DNA of 64,000 nucleotides from Raineyella fluvialis (GTDB lineage: Bacteria > Actinomycetota > Actinomycetes > Propionibacteriales > Propionibacteriaceae), in the NCBI RefSeq assembly GCF_009646095.1, contig NZ_CP045725.1, positions 3,162,001-3,226,000 on the forward strand. The letters are read 5' to 3'. The notes beneath the pieces were generated by a model, which did not search any database, was not told where the DNA came from, and worked only from the letters and a program-made list of their open reading frames with translations. Shown here in pieces: positions 25,867 through 34,593 of this stretch (positions are counted from its first letter, which is position 1; each line of letters starts with the position of its first letter). Made by a program: the position numbers and the translations under genes.

Positions 25867-26658
25867 ATGGCGCGCTCGCCTCGACCCCCGAAAGCCCTCA
25901 TCCCGCTGGTGCTGGTCCTGGTCCTCGTCGCCGCCGGCGTCGGCGGCTGGTACTGGTGGCAGGGCCGCAGCCGGTCGACCACCACCTCCGAGGCCCTCAC
26001 CGGCATCGTGGAGACCACCACCTACCAGGTGGCCGCCCTGGCCGCGGGTCGCGTCACCGAGGTGAAGGTCGCCGAGGGGGATCGCGTCGCCGAGGGCGAC
26101 GTGATGGTTCGCCTGGATGACCGGACCTCGGCACTGCAGGTGACCCAAGCCGAGGCGGCGGTGACGGCCGCCAAGGCCGCGGTCCGCCAGGCGGTGGACG
26201 ACAAGGTGTCGGCCGCGGATCTCGAGGCCGCCAGGGCCCGACAGACGCAGGCCGAGGCCGCCCGTTCCCTGGCCGAGGTCCAGCGGGACCAGACCACGGT
26301 CCGTGCGCCGCATGCCGGAACCGTCACGACGGTGAGCACCAACGTGGGGCAGAGCGCCGCTCCTGGACGCACGTTGGTGACTGTCGTCGACCCGACCCAG
26401 CCGTACGTGCGGATCTATCTGCCCGAACCACGTCTGGGCGAGGCCCACATCGGTCAGCAGGTCGACATCACCTCCGACATCGACGCGACGACGCGGCACG
26501 GCACCGTCACGACGATCGCGACCGACCCCGAGTTCAGCCCGCACAACATCGTCACCAAGAGCCAGCGCATCTCCCTGGTGTACGAGGTGCGGGTCCGGAT
26601 CGACGACACCTCGGGCGCGCTCAAGGCCGGGCTGCCGGTGGACGTGGCCCTCCGATGA
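25867..26658 (+). CDS. HlyD-family membrane fusion (adaptor) protein
   Basis: 263 residues. One N-terminal membrane helix (ALIPLVLVLVLVAAGVGGWYWW), a first lipoyl half (VAEGDRVAEGDVMVRLDD), a short alpha-hairpin (about 95-145) and the second half (TTVRAPHAGTVTTVSTNVGQSAAPGRTLVTVVD) followed by a beta-barrel. This is the plan of E. coli YbhG/YhiI, adaptors of ABC-2 type exporters. The start is 1 bp after the previous stop, and the stop overlaps the next ATG, so translation is coupled throughout. Confidence 0.85.
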   Translation: MARSPRPPKALIPLVLVLVLVAAGVGGWYWWQGRSRSTTTSEALTGIVETTTYQVAALAAGRVTEVKVAEGDRVAEGDVMVRLDDRTSALQVTQAEAAVTAAKAAVRQAVDDKVSAADLEAARARQTQAEAARSLAEVQRDQTTVRAPHAGTVTTVSTNVGQSAAPGRTLVTVVDPTQPYVRIYLPEPRLGEAHIGQQVDITSDIDATTRHGTVTTIATDPEFSPHNIVTKSQRISLVYEVRVRIDDTSGALKAGLPVDVALR

Positions 26659-27860
26659 CAGTCCCCCGACACGCCGGCGGAGCCCCCCGAAGGGCCGCTC
26701 CGGCGTACGCCCTGTCGAGGGCCCACGAGTCGCCCGATCCGCGGCACACGAAGGAGCCCCGCCGCTCGTACGACCCTCGGGAGGAGAGTGGGCCGCGCCG
26801 CGCCGCCGAACCACGCCGCCCCGGCGGACGACGGCGGGCTGGCGACGGGCCGGACCAGCCGGACGCTGCTCGGCCCGCAGACCTGGCCACCATCAGTGCA
26901 CAGGGGCTGACCAGGAGGTTCGGCGACGTCACGGCCGTCGACGGGGTGGACCTCGAGATCGCCGCCGGGTCCGTCTTCGGCCTGCTGGGTCCCGACGGTG
27001 CGGGCAAGTCGACGTTGCTCCGCCTGCTGGCCACGGTGCTGCGTCCCGACGCCGGTGACGCGGTGGTCTGCGGCGCCTCGGTGACCCGCCGGCCGCGGGA
27101 TGTCACGCCGCGGATCGGCTACATGTCGCAGCAGACGTTCATGTACCCCGACCTCAGCGTGCGGGAGAACCTCGACTTCTTCGCCACGCTGCGCGGCGTG
27201 GACGCCCGGCGCCGTAAGGAACGGGGTACCCGCCTGTTGGAGGGCATGGGCATGGGGGAGTTCGCCGGGCGGGCCTTCGGCAAGCTGTCCGGTGGGATGA
27301 AGCAGAAGTGCATGCTCGCCTCCACCCTGATGCACGAGCCCGAACTGTTGCTGCTCGACGAACCCACGACCGGTGTCGACCCGGTCTCGCGCCGGGAGTT
27401 CTGGCGGATCCTCACCGACCTGCATCGCACCGGCACCACCATCCTGGTCGCCACCCCGTACATGGACGAGGCGGAACGCTGCACCGACGTGGCGTTCATG
27501 GCCGCGGGGAGGATCACCACCCGCGGGACACCGGCAGAGATCACCTCCCGCGTCCCGGGCACCCTCTGCGAGGTCAGAGCGGGTGCGCCTCGCGAGGTGG
27601 TCGCCGCGCTGACCGGCCATCCCGGCGTACGCTCCGCCCACCTGCGGGGGGACGTCGCCCGTGTGCTGCTCGACCCCGGTCTCGACCCCGAGGCCCTCGA
27701 CCCGCCGTTGGCGGCGGCCGGCGTCACCGTCACTGGCGTCACCGTCGTCCGCCCGGACATGGAGGCCGCCTTCGTGGTGCTGGCCGAGGCGGCCCGCTCA
27801 CCGCGGGACGACGGCCCCGCGACAGGTGACGGCTCGAGCGGCCCGGAGCCGGGACGATGA
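26655..27860 (+). CDS. ABC-2 exporter ATPase (first of two)
   Basis: 401 residues. After an unusual 78-residue Arg/Pro/Glu-rich extension comes a full nucleotide-binding domain: Walker A GPDGAGKST, signature KLSGGMKQK, Walker B LLLLDEPTTGVDP and a late switch region. A C-terminal 75-residue domain follows, as in exporters of the DrrA/YbhF group. It powers the permease encoded next (4-bp ATGA overlap). The extension may be non-native if translation starts later, but the coupled ATG at 26655 is the best-placed start. The substrate is unknown; drugs or lipids are typical. Confidence 0.88.
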   Translation: MTVPRHAGGAPRRAAPAYALSRAHESPDPRHTKEPRRSYDPREESGPRRAAEPRRPGGRRRAGDGPDQPDAARPADLATISAQGLTRRFGDVTAVDGVDLEIAAGSVFGLLGPDGAGKSTLLRLLATVLRPDAGDAVVCGASVTRRPRDVTPRIGYMSQQTFMYPDLSVRENLDFFATLRGVDARRRKERGTRLLEGMGMGEFAGRAFGKLSGGMKQKCMLASTLMHEPELLLLDEPTTGVDPVSRREFWRILTDLHRTGTTILVATPYMDEAERCTDVAFMAAGRITTRGTPAEITSRVPGTLCEVRAGAPREVVAALTGHPGVRSAHLRGDVARVLLDPGLDPEALDPPLAAAGVTVTGVTVVRPDMEAAFVVLAEAARSPRDDGPATGDGSSGPEPGR

Positions 27861-29002
27861 CGGGGGGCCTGACGAGGGTGGGCGCCATCACCCGCAAGGA
27901 GTTCCGGCACCTGGTGCGCGACCCACGATCGCTGGCGGTGGTCCTGTTGCTGCCGGTCATCGAACTGGTGCTGTTCGCGTACGCCATCAGCTTCGACGTG
28001 GACAACCTGCCGACGGTGGTGGTCGACCAGGACCACTCGGCGGCCAGCCAGGCGTACGTACGCACCTACAGCGCGTCCAGCTTCTTCGACGTGCAGGGGT
28101 CAGCGACCGGCCTGGCCCAGGTCGACGACCTGTTCCGGGAGAACAGGGTGCGAGCCGCTGTCGTCGTCCCGGCGGGGTTCGGCCGGGCCGTGGCCGCCGG
28201 GGAGAAGGCGCAGGTGGCCGTGCTCGTCGACGGCGCGGACGTCCAGGCGGCCCGGATCGGACAGGCCTACGCGATCGCCCTGAACGCCCGGTACGGCGCC
28301 CAGCTCACGGCCGCCTGGGCCGACCGGCAGGGCATCGCGACGACCGGGGGAATCGGGCTGCTGGAGCCACGCAGCCGCACCTGGTACAACCCCGAGCGCC
28401 GCTCCTCGCTGTTCCTGATCCCGGGTCTGGTGGTGGTGATCATCATGATCGTGACGGTCCAGCAGACGGCCACCAGCCTGGTCCGCGAGCGGGACCTGCA
28501 CACCTACGAGCAGATGCAGGTCAGTCCGCTGCGTCCCGCCGAACTCCTGGTCGGCAAGATGCTGCCCTGGACGCTACTGGCCTTCCTCGACCTGTCGATC
28601 ATCGTCGCGCTGGGTCTGGGCGTGTTCGGGGTTCCGCTGAGGGGCAGCGTGCTGCTGCTCGGCGTGGCGTCGGCGGTCTTCATCCTCGCCTGCCTCGCGC
28701 TGGGACTGATCGTCTCCGCGGTCAGTCCCTCGATGGAGACCGCGAACGTGCTGGCGCTGATGATCGCCTTCCTGCCGTCGTTCCTGCTCTCGGGCCTGGC
28801 GTTCCCGCTCGGCTCGATCCCGGTCTGGCTGCGCTGGCTGAGCTATGCCTTCCCCGGCCGCTACATGGTGTCGATCTCGCACGGCGTGTTCCTGCGCGGC
28901 GCCGGCTTCGCCGAGCTGTGGCAGCCGCTGGTCCAGCTCGCCGGCTACGCCCTCCTCGTCGGTACGGTGGCGACGGTCCTCTCCCGACGGAGGACCTCGT
29001 GA
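27857..29002 (+). CDS. ABC-2 type exporter permease (first of two)
   Basis: 381 residues. The N-terminal helix (LAVVLLLPVIELVLFAYAISFDV) is followed by a large extracellular domain (about 45-175) and five C-terminal helices, the YbhS/YbhR layout. The cytoplasmic coupling motif RERDLHTYEQMQVSPLRPAELLVGKMLPW is the usual ABC-2 signature region. Overlaps both neighbours by 4 bp. Together with the ATPases it forms the transmembrane path of the exporter. Confidence 0.9.
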   Translation: MTGGLTRVGAITRKEFRHLVRDPRSLAVVLLLPVIELVLFAYAISFDVDNLPTVVVDQDHSAASQAYVRTYSASSFFDVQGSATGLAQVDDLFRENRVRAAVVVPAGFGRAVAAGEKAQVAVLVDGADVQAARIGQAYAIALNARYGAQLTAAWADRQGIATTGGIGLLEPRSRTWYNPERRSSLFLIPGLVVVIIMIVTVQQTATSLVRERDLHTYEQMQVSPLRPAELLVGKMLPWTLLAFLDLSIIVALGLGVFGVPLRGSVLLLGVASAVFILACLALGLIVSAVSPSMETANVLALMIAFLPSFLLSGLAFPLGSIPVWLRWLSYAFPGRYMVSISHGVFLRGAGFAELWQPLVQLAGYALLVGTVATVLSRRRTS

Positions 29003-30134
29003 GCCCGGCCCGGATCCGGCTGCTGGTCTGGAAGGAGTTCAAGCAGCTGCGCCGCGACCCACTGCTGCTGCGGATCATCTTCGCCATGCCGGTGGTCCAG
29101 CTCATCATGTTCGGCTACGTGGTCGCCGCCGACGTCAACCATCTGCCCACGGCGGTGGTCGACCTTGACCACAGCGCCGTGTCGCGCCAGGTCGAGGACG
29201 CGTTCACCGCGTCGGGCTACTTCACCATCGACGCCCACCCGATGACCGAGTCAGGAGTCCGGCCCCTGATGGACAGCGCAACGATCGCGGTCGCCGTGGT
29301 GGTCCCCGAGGGCACCCAGGCCGCCCTCGACCGCGGCGAGACCGCCCCGATCGGAGTCATCGTCGACGGTGCCGACGGCCAGACTTCCGGGGTGGCACTC
29401 AGCTACGCGACCCAGATCGTCCAGCAGGTCAACGCCCGTCGCCTCGCCGGCACTGGTGTCGACACGACGACCGCCTCCGGCCTGGACGCCCGGATCCGTG
29501 TGGAGTACAACCCCTCGATCCGGGCCCTCAACAGCATGCTGCCGGGCCTCATCGGCATCATCTGCATGATCTCCATCACCGTGGTGATGAGCCAGGCCGT
29601 GGTCAAGGAACGTGAGTCCGGCACCCTGGAGCAGATGTTCGTCACCCCGATCACCCATACCGAGTACCTGGTCGGCAAGGTGATCCCGTACACCCTGGTC
29701 GCGCTCGCCCAGGCCAGCCTCGTAGCGGTGGTGGGGGTGACCTGGTTCCGCGTGCCGTTCAACGGCGACGTCGTGGCGGTGCTGGCCGTGGTGGTGGGTC
29801 TGCTGCTGTTCATGCTGACGGCCCTGGGACTCGGCCTGCTGATCTCGGTCGTCTCCCGCACCCGTCACCAGGCCCAGCAGACGGTGATGTTCCTGTTGCT
29901 GCCGGCCATGCTGCTGTCCGGCTACATCTTCCCCTTGGAGTCCATGCCGAAGGTCCTGCTGCCCGTGGCGTACGCGATCCCGCTCACCCACGTGCTGGCC
30001 GTCATGCGGGGGGCGTTCGTCCACGGCGCCGGGTTCTCCGCGCTGGCGGTCCCGCTCCTCGCGCTGGCCGGGTTCGCCGTGCTCATCTTCGGGGCGGCCC
30101 TGGTCACGGTGCGCCGCCGGCTACGGGGGCCTGA
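28999..30134 (+). CDS. ABC-2 type exporter permease (second of two; 3' frameshift)
   Basis: The same plan as the preceding permease: KEFKQLRRDPLLLRIIF, one helix, a large extracellular domain, VVKERESGTLEQMFVTPITHTEYLVGKVIPY and five helices. As written, the frame has no stop at the end and would run 250 bp into the next gene. Adding one G in GGGGG at 30125-30129 gives a stop TGA at 30132-30134 that overlaps the next ATG, like every other junction in this operon. The restored length is 378 residues. GTG start overlaps the previous stop. Confidence 0.88.
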
Positions 30135-31090
30135 TGTCCCTGTTCCGCCGCAGCCGGCCTCCTCAGCCCGTCGAGGATCCCGCCGTCGCCGTACGGGTCG
30201 ACGACCTGCGCCGCGACTTCGGGTCGTTCACCGCGGTCGACGGAATCAGCTTCGCGGTCCGCCGCGGCGAGGTCTTCGGGTTCCTCGGCCCCAACGGCTC
30301 GGGCAAGACCACGACGATCAGGATCCTCACCGGTTCCTTGGCACCCAGCGGCGGGCAGGTCCGGGTGCTCGGCACCGACGTCGCGCGTGATCCGGACGCG
30401 ATCCACCGCAGGATCGGGTACATGTCGCAGCGCTTCAGCCTGTTCGAGGACCTGACCGTCGAGGAGAACATGCGCTTCTACGCCGGTGTCCACGGTCTGT
30501 CCAAGGAAACGTACGCCCGACGCCGCGAGTACGTCCTCGACATGGCGGATCTGCGCGGGCGGGAAGGAGAACTCACTGCGGACCTGTCGGTCGGATGGCG
30601 CCAGCGGCTGGCCCTGGGCACCGCGACGATCCACGAACCGGAACTGCTCTTCCTCGACGAACCGACCTCCGGGGTCGATCCGGTCGCCAGACGACAGTTC
30701 TGGGACCTGCTCCACGACCTGGCCGGACGCGGGGTGACGTTGTTCGTCACCACCCACTACATGGATGAGGCGGCGAACTGCACCCGGCTCGCGTTCATGT
30801 ATCGAGGGCGGATCGTCGCCGATGGGCCACCGCGCGACCTGGTCGCCGGTGGGACGGACGTCCTGGAGGTGCGGTGCGCCGACCTGGACGGTGCGGAGGA
30901 CTGGCTGGACGACGCCGCCGACGTCCGCGACGTGCATCTTGCCGAGGGTGCCCTGCGCGTCACCAGCCCCGGGACCGACCCGCAGGCCCTGGCGGACCGC
31001 CTGCGGGACGCCGGTTACGGCGACGCGGTTGTCCGGGCTGTTGAGCCGACGTTGGAGGATGTGTTCGTCGGACTCGTGACGGGACGATGA
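30134..31090 (+). CDS. ABC-2 exporter ATPase (second of two, altered signature)
   Basis: 318 residues. Walker A GPNGSGKTTT, Walker B LLFLDEPTSGVDP and the switch His region VTTHYMDEA are intact, but the ABC signature reads LSVGWRQR in place of LSGGxxQR (Gly to Val). The first ATPase of the operon keeps LSGGMKQK, so the pair may work as a heterodimer with one full and one weak ATP site. In E. coli YbhF the two nucleotide-binding domains are fused; here they are separate genes. A 12-bp hairpin (31108-31141) ends the operon. Confidence 0.88.
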   Translation: MSLFRRSRPPQPVEDPAVAVRVDDLRRDFGSFTAVDGISFAVRRGEVFGFLGPNGSGKTTTIRILTGSLAPSGGQVRVLGTDVARDPDAIHRRIGYMSQRFSLFEDLTVEENMRFYAGVHGLSKETYARRREYVLDMADLRGREGELTADLSVGWRQRLALGTATIHEPELLFLDEPTSGVDPVARRQFWDLLHDLAGRGVTLFVTTHYMDEAANCTRLAFMYRGRIVADGPPRDLVAGGTDVLEVRCADLDGAEDWLDDAADVRDVHLAEGALRVTSPGTDPQALADRLRDAGYGDAVVRAVEPTLEDVFVGLVTGR

Positions 31091-31107
31091 CCGCCCGTCC
31101 CGTGGTC

Positions 31108-31141
31108 GCCGGGCACGGCCCTCGGCGGAGCCGTGCCCGGC
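31108..31141 (+). terminator. Hairpin at end of export operon
   Basis: GCCGGGCACGGC (31108-31119) pairs perfectly with 31130-31141 around a 10-nt loop. It lies 17 bp after the last stop and 7 bp before the end of the convergent gene, so it may serve both. Confidence 0.7.
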
Positions 31142-31147
31142 CGAGGC

Positions 31148-31591
31148 TCACTTCGTGGTGCGGGTGGCGCTGGCGGTCGCCCAGGCGAGGACGCCGATGC
31201 CCATCGTCAGGGCGGACACGCCGTAGGCGATCACCGAGGTGAACAGCGACGCGCGCAGCAGGTTGGCCTGCATGACGGTCTCCCGGGTCCCGGCCAGTTC
31301 CTCGGCACGCTCGGTGTCACCGGCGGCGTTGGCCTCCATCCACTCCTCGCTGATCTCGGCGAAGGTGCGGCCGCCACCCATGTGGAGCGCGTGCTTCTCG
31401 ATCACCGCGGCCTGGGCGAAGGCGGTGATCGGGTCGGCGACCGGCTTGCCCTTGAACTGCGGCGAGTCGGGATGTACCTCAATCTTCTGGGCCTTGAGCT
31501 GCTCGGTGATGACGTACCAGGCGGCACCACCGGCGCTGATCAGGACGGGGCTGGCCAGTCGCAGGACCACGCGGGCAAGGGCGTTTCCCAT
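31148..31591 (-). CDS. Small two-helix membrane protein (actinobacterial 'LigA-like' hypothetical)
   Basis: 147 residues. An N-terminal helix (VVLRLASPVLISAGGAAWYVITEQL) and a C-terminal helix (LLRASLFTSVIAYGVSALTMGIGVLAW) flank an acidic extracellular or cytosolic part with KIEVHPDSPQFKGKPVADPITAFAQAAVIEKHAL. Proteins with exactly this plan are common in actinobacteria and are often mislabelled as LigA ring-opening dioxygenases; nothing here supports a dioxygenase. GGAGTC lies before the ATG. True function unknown. Confidence 0.72.
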   Translation of the reverse strand: MGNALARVVLRLASPVLISAGGAAWYVITEQLKAQKIEVHPDSPQFKGKPVADPITAFAQAAVIEKHALHMGGGRTFAEISEEWMEANAAGDTERAEELAGTRETVMQANLLRASLFTSVIAYGVSALTMGIGVLAWATASATRTTK

Positions 31592-31685
31592 CAGGGACTC
31601 CGATCTGCATTGGGGAGGACGAGCATCGCCAGCCTAGCCCCGGCATCCCTGTGCCCAGGCTGTGAAGGAGGCAGGCACGTCAGGC

Positions 31686-32138
31686 TCAGTCGTCCGTCGA
31701 GGGACGCGCGCGACCGCGTTTCACGTCTGCGCGCCGCTGCTTGGCCTCGAGCCGGCGGCGCTTCGACGCCTTGGTCGGGCGAGTGGGGCGCCGGGGTGGC
31801 GGCGGCGCGAGCAGGGCAGAGCGCAGCAGACCGGCCAGACGCTCCCGGGCCGCCTTGCGATTGCGGTACTGGGAGCGGAACTCCGCCGCATCCACCGCCA
31901 CGATCGTCCCGGTGACCCGTCCCTCGAGTCGTGTGAGGGCCCGCTCCAATTGGGCCTCGGCCACGCCGAGTGCCTGAAGGTCAGCAAGGTCCAGGCCCAG
32001 TTGCACGCGTGAATCAGCGGTGTTCACCCCTTGTCCGCCTGGTCCGGAGGCGTGCGAGAAGCGTTCGCGGAGCAGGTCGCCGGGGATGACCAGGCCTCGG
32101 GGCAGGCCCGGCCCGGGCGCCACGACAAGGTCTTCCAT
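31686..32138 (-). CDS. arfB: Peptidyl-tRNA hydrolase ArfB (ribosome rescue factor)
   Basis: 150 residues. The GGQ loop SGPGGQGVNTADSRV (Gly34-Gly35-Gln36) catalyses release of the peptide from stalled ribosomes, and the basic C-terminal tail (KASKRRRLEAKQRRADVKRGR) would insert into the empty mRNA channel, as in E. coli ArfB/YaeJ. No stop-codon recognition domain is present, in agreement with stop-independent release. GGGAGGAC lies about 11 nt before the ATG. Divergent from the ArsC-like gene. Confidence 0.92.
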   Translation of the reverse strand: MEDLVVAPGPGLPRGLVIPGDLLRERFSHASGPGGQGVNTADSRVQLGLDLADLQALGVAEAQLERALTRLEGRVTGTIVAVDAAEFRSQYRNRKAARERLAGLLRSALLAPPPPRRPTRPTKASKRRRLEAKQRRADVKRGRARPSTDD

Positions 32139-32192
32139 GCGACCAGTGTCCTCCCGGCCGGACCTAAGCTGGGGAGGGAGGAGGTGCCAGCG

Positions 32193-32657
32193 ATGGCCAC
32201 CGTGTGTTTCGTGGGTCTGGACTCACTGGGAGTCGCCCAACTCGCCGAGGGGTTGGCGCGCAGCCGCTCCGAGGGCCTCTTCTCCTCCGATGCCGCCTGC
32301 TTCTACCCCTGCGACGAGGTCAGTCCGGAGGTCCGTGAGGCGATGGACACGTCGCGCCGACCCGTGCCCCTGCTGGCTCCCCGGCCGATGGAGCCGGAGG
32401 AGTTCGACCACCACGGGCGGGTGATCGTGCTCGGATTCCGCAACGCCCAGGGGTTCGTGCCCTTGCCGGTCGGGATCCGGCCCTCCGTGGAAGTCTGGCC
32501 GATCGAGACTCCCGAGGACGCCCCAGACGAGTGGCACCGGGTGAAGGGCCTCCGCAAGAACCTCGAACGCCGCCTCGCCCGGCTCGTCTACGACCTCTCG
32601 TCGCCGGACCGGGACTGCTGTGGGAGCGGCTGCGCCAACTGCGTCCTGGACCGCTGA
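32193..32657 (+). CDS. Degenerate ArsC/LMW-phosphatase-like protein with CCxSGCxNC tail
   Basis: 154 residues. VCFVGLDSLGVAQLAEGLAR and VPLLAPRPMEPEEFDHHGRVIVLG follow the pattern of arsenate reductases and low-molecular-weight phosphatases, but the CX5R loop is lost (CFVGLDS, no Arg), so catalysis is doubtful. The last residues DCCGSGCANCVLD match the cysteine-rich motif of the 'oxidoreductase-like' domain family (CCxSGCxNCV). The combination is unusual. A metal- or Fe-S-related role is possible. The ATG has GGAGGAGG 8 nt upstream. Confidence 0.6.
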   Translation: MATVCFVGLDSLGVAQLAEGLARSRSEGLFSSDAACFYPCDEVSPEVREAMDTSRRPVPLLAPRPMEPEEFDHHGRVIVLGFRNAQGFVPLPVGIRPSVEVWPIETPEDAPDEWHRVKGLRKNLERRLARLVYDLSSPDRDCCGSGCANCVLDR

Positions 32658-32704
32658 GCCGCCCACGACCTCCATGCCCGCAGAGCCTGTCCGCGGGATA
32701 GGCC

Positions 32705-32732
32705 TTGACCCGACGACCACCGTGATTAATAC
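32705..32732 (+). promoter_or_regulatory. Sigma-70-like promoter of the PAS gene
   Basis: TTGACC (32705-32710) and TAATAC (32727-32732) are 16 bp apart, inside an AT-rich island unusual for this sequence. It lies about 110 bp upstream of the PAS-protein start. Confidence 0.5.
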
Positions 32733-32840
32733 ACTGCTGCCGTTGTTATGGCATGCCCAGGTCACCGCGGAACGTGGCCTGGCCCAGGACACCGTCGCGA
32801 CCACACCACCGCCCGGCACCGGGCGACGAGAGGACCACTG

Positions 32841-33227
32841 ATGAGCGAGTCGACCGAGACGATGACCGAACTGGCCGCCGCCGCCCTGGACCAGGCCGGT
32901 GACGGGATTATCGTCATCGACCCTGCCGGCATCATCCAGCTGTGGAACGAGCAGGCCACCGCACTGTTCGGCTTCACCGCCGAGCAGGCCATCGGGCAGA
33001 ACGTGGAGATCATCATCCCCGAGCGGCTGCGGGAGGCTCACGAGCACGGCTTCGACGCGGCGATGGCGACCGGTCACCTGGCGTCGGACGGCAAGCCGCG
33101 CCGCACCCGCGGCGTGACCGCCGATGGCGGCAAGGTGTATGTCACGATGACCTTTGCGGTCATCAACGGAGCCGATGGTGCCGCCGTCGGGGCGGTGGCG
33201 GTCGCCCGCGAGTACGTGAAGGAATGA
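32841..33227 (+). CDS. Single PAS-domain protein
   Basis: 128 residues, nearly all one PAS domain: ALDQAGDGIIVIDPAGIIQLWNEQATALFGFTAEQAIGQNVEIIIPERLREAH, then TADGGKVYVTMTFAVINGADG. The region HEHGFDAAMATGH supplies histidines at positions used by heme-PAS sensors, but ligand binding cannot be shown. No output domain is fused; it may act through a partner protein or be an isolated sensor. AGAGGACC precedes the ATG. Next to a ClC gene but 50 bp apart. Confidence 0.85.
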   Translation: MSESTETMTELAAAALDQAGDGIIVIDPAGIIQLWNEQATALFGFTAEQAIGQNVEIIIPERLREAHEHGFDAAMATGHLASDGKPRRTRGVTADGGKVYVTMTFAVINGADGAAVGAVAVAREYVKE

Positions 33228-33276
33228 ACAGCCCGGCCACGTCCTGAGGGACTCCGGGACGGAAGGGACGTGGCTG

Positions 33277-34584
33277 ATGACCCAGGACGGGGGCGCCGCC
33301 GCAGATCCCGTCGGCGCGCCGCACCCGGCTCGCAGGGTGGGCATCGCGGCAACGGCAGTGGTGCTCTCCGGCGTTGCGGCAGGCCTCGTCGGTGCCGCCA
33401 TGGTGCTGCTCCTCAACGGTGTCGGGGCCCTCGCGTACGGCCCCGGCGCCGCCTCGGCGGAGCAGATCCTGCGAGTCCCCGCCTGGCGGCGCGTCGTCGC
33501 CCCGACGGCCGGGGGACTCCTGGCCGGCCTGGGGTGGTGGGGGCTGCGACGCGGCGGGGCGATCGTGCGGGTCCGTGCCGCGCTCAGCGACCCCGGCCGC
33601 CGGATGGGGGTGCTGCGGACCACCGCCGATGCGCTCCTGCAGGTGCTGCTGGTCGGCTCCGGCGGGTCCATCGGTCGGGAGGGAGCACCGCGTCAGACCG
33701 CTGCCGTACTGGCGCAGTTCATCAGCCGGCGACTCGGCGTGGACGCCACCCTGGCCCGTACGCTGCTCGCCACCGCGGCGGGTGCCGGGCTGGCCGCGGT
33801 CTACAACGTCCCACTCGCCGGAGCGCTGTTCTCGGTGGAGATCCTGCGGGTCCGCCGACCGGCCGGAATGCTGATCGCCGCCGTGATGTCGCTGATCGCC
33901 ACCGTGGTGGCGTGGCCCGTGGTCGGGCTCCGGGCAACGTACGTCTTCCCCTCGGCCCCGCCGGACCTGCCCGCGGCGGCGTGGGCCCTGGCCGCTATCC
34001 CCCTGACAGCCTTGATCGGGCTGGGCTTCGAGGCCCTGCGGGCGATGGCTGAGTGGCTGCGACCAGGAGTCGGCTGGCGGCTGCCCGTCGCCATCGCGAT
34101 CGCCGGGGCGGTGCTCGGCCTGCTGTCGGTGCCACTGCCGGCGTTGCCCGGCAACGGGAAGGACATCATGGAACTGGTCTTCGCCGGCCAGGGATCGATC
34201 CTCACCCTCGCGTTCCTGCTGGTGCTGAAGCCCCTGGTCACCACTCTCTACGTACGATCCGGGGCCGTGGGTGGCCTGCTCACGCCGGCGCTGGCGACCG
34301 GGGCGGCCGCTGGGGGATGCGCCGCCGCCGTGGTCCGGGCCTGGGGCGGAGAGGCATCGGTCCCGGTCTGGGGGCTAGTCGCAGCGGCCGGCGTGCTGGC
34401 CGTCACCCAGCGGGCCCCGCTGTTCGCGGCGGCAATGGCCTGGGAGCTCACCGCCGCCCCCTGGTGGACGGTGCCGCTCCTGGTGGTCGTCGCGTACGCC
34501 GCGGCGTGGACCGCCGGGGGGATCCGGCAGGTGCGTCGCCCCAGAACCCGGGCCCAATTCAGCGGAAGCGACCCAACAGCCTGA
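33277..34584 (+). CDS. ClC-family chloride channel/transporter
   Basis: 435 residues with about ten hydrophobic helices. ClC selectivity motifs are visible: GSGGSIGREGAP (GREGP type, with the gating glutamate), NVPLAGALFSVE and GAVGGLLTPALATGAAAG (GxFxP type, Phe replaced by Leu). No C-terminal CBS domains are present. It moves chloride or another halide, possibly coupled to protons, across the cytoplasmic membrane. GGAAGGGA lies upstream of the ATG. Confidence 0.9.
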   Translation: MTQDGGAAADPVGAPHPARRVGIAATAVVLSGVAAGLVGAAMVLLLNGVGALAYGPGAASAEQILRVPAWRRVVAPTAGGLLAGLGWWGLRRGGAIVRVRAALSDPGRRMGVLRTTADALLQVLLVGSGGSIGREGAPRQTAAVLAQFISRRLGVDATLARTLLATAAGAGLAAVYNVPLAGALFSVEILRVRRPAGMLIAAVMSLIATVVAWPVVGLRATYVFPSAPPDLPAAAWALAAIPLTALIGLGFEALRAMAEWLRPGVGWRLPVAIAIAGAVLGLLSVPLPALPGNGKDIMELVFAGQGSILTLAFLLVLKPLVTTLYVRSGAVGGLLTPALATGAAAGGCAAAVVRAWGGEASVPVWGLVAAAGVLAVTQRAPLFAAAMAWELTAAPWWTVPLLVVVAYAAAWTAGGIRQVRRPRTRAQFSGSDPTA

Positions 34585-34593
34585 TCGCGGGCG

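Noticed and set aside
27661-30390. 909-residue 'permease-ATPase fusion'
   Set aside because: It joins two genes only because one base is missing near 30125; ATGA-type junctions show separate genes.
31148-31591. LigA-type aromatic ring-opening dioxygenase
   Set aside because: The common database label does not fit; it is a two-helix membrane protein with no metal ligands.
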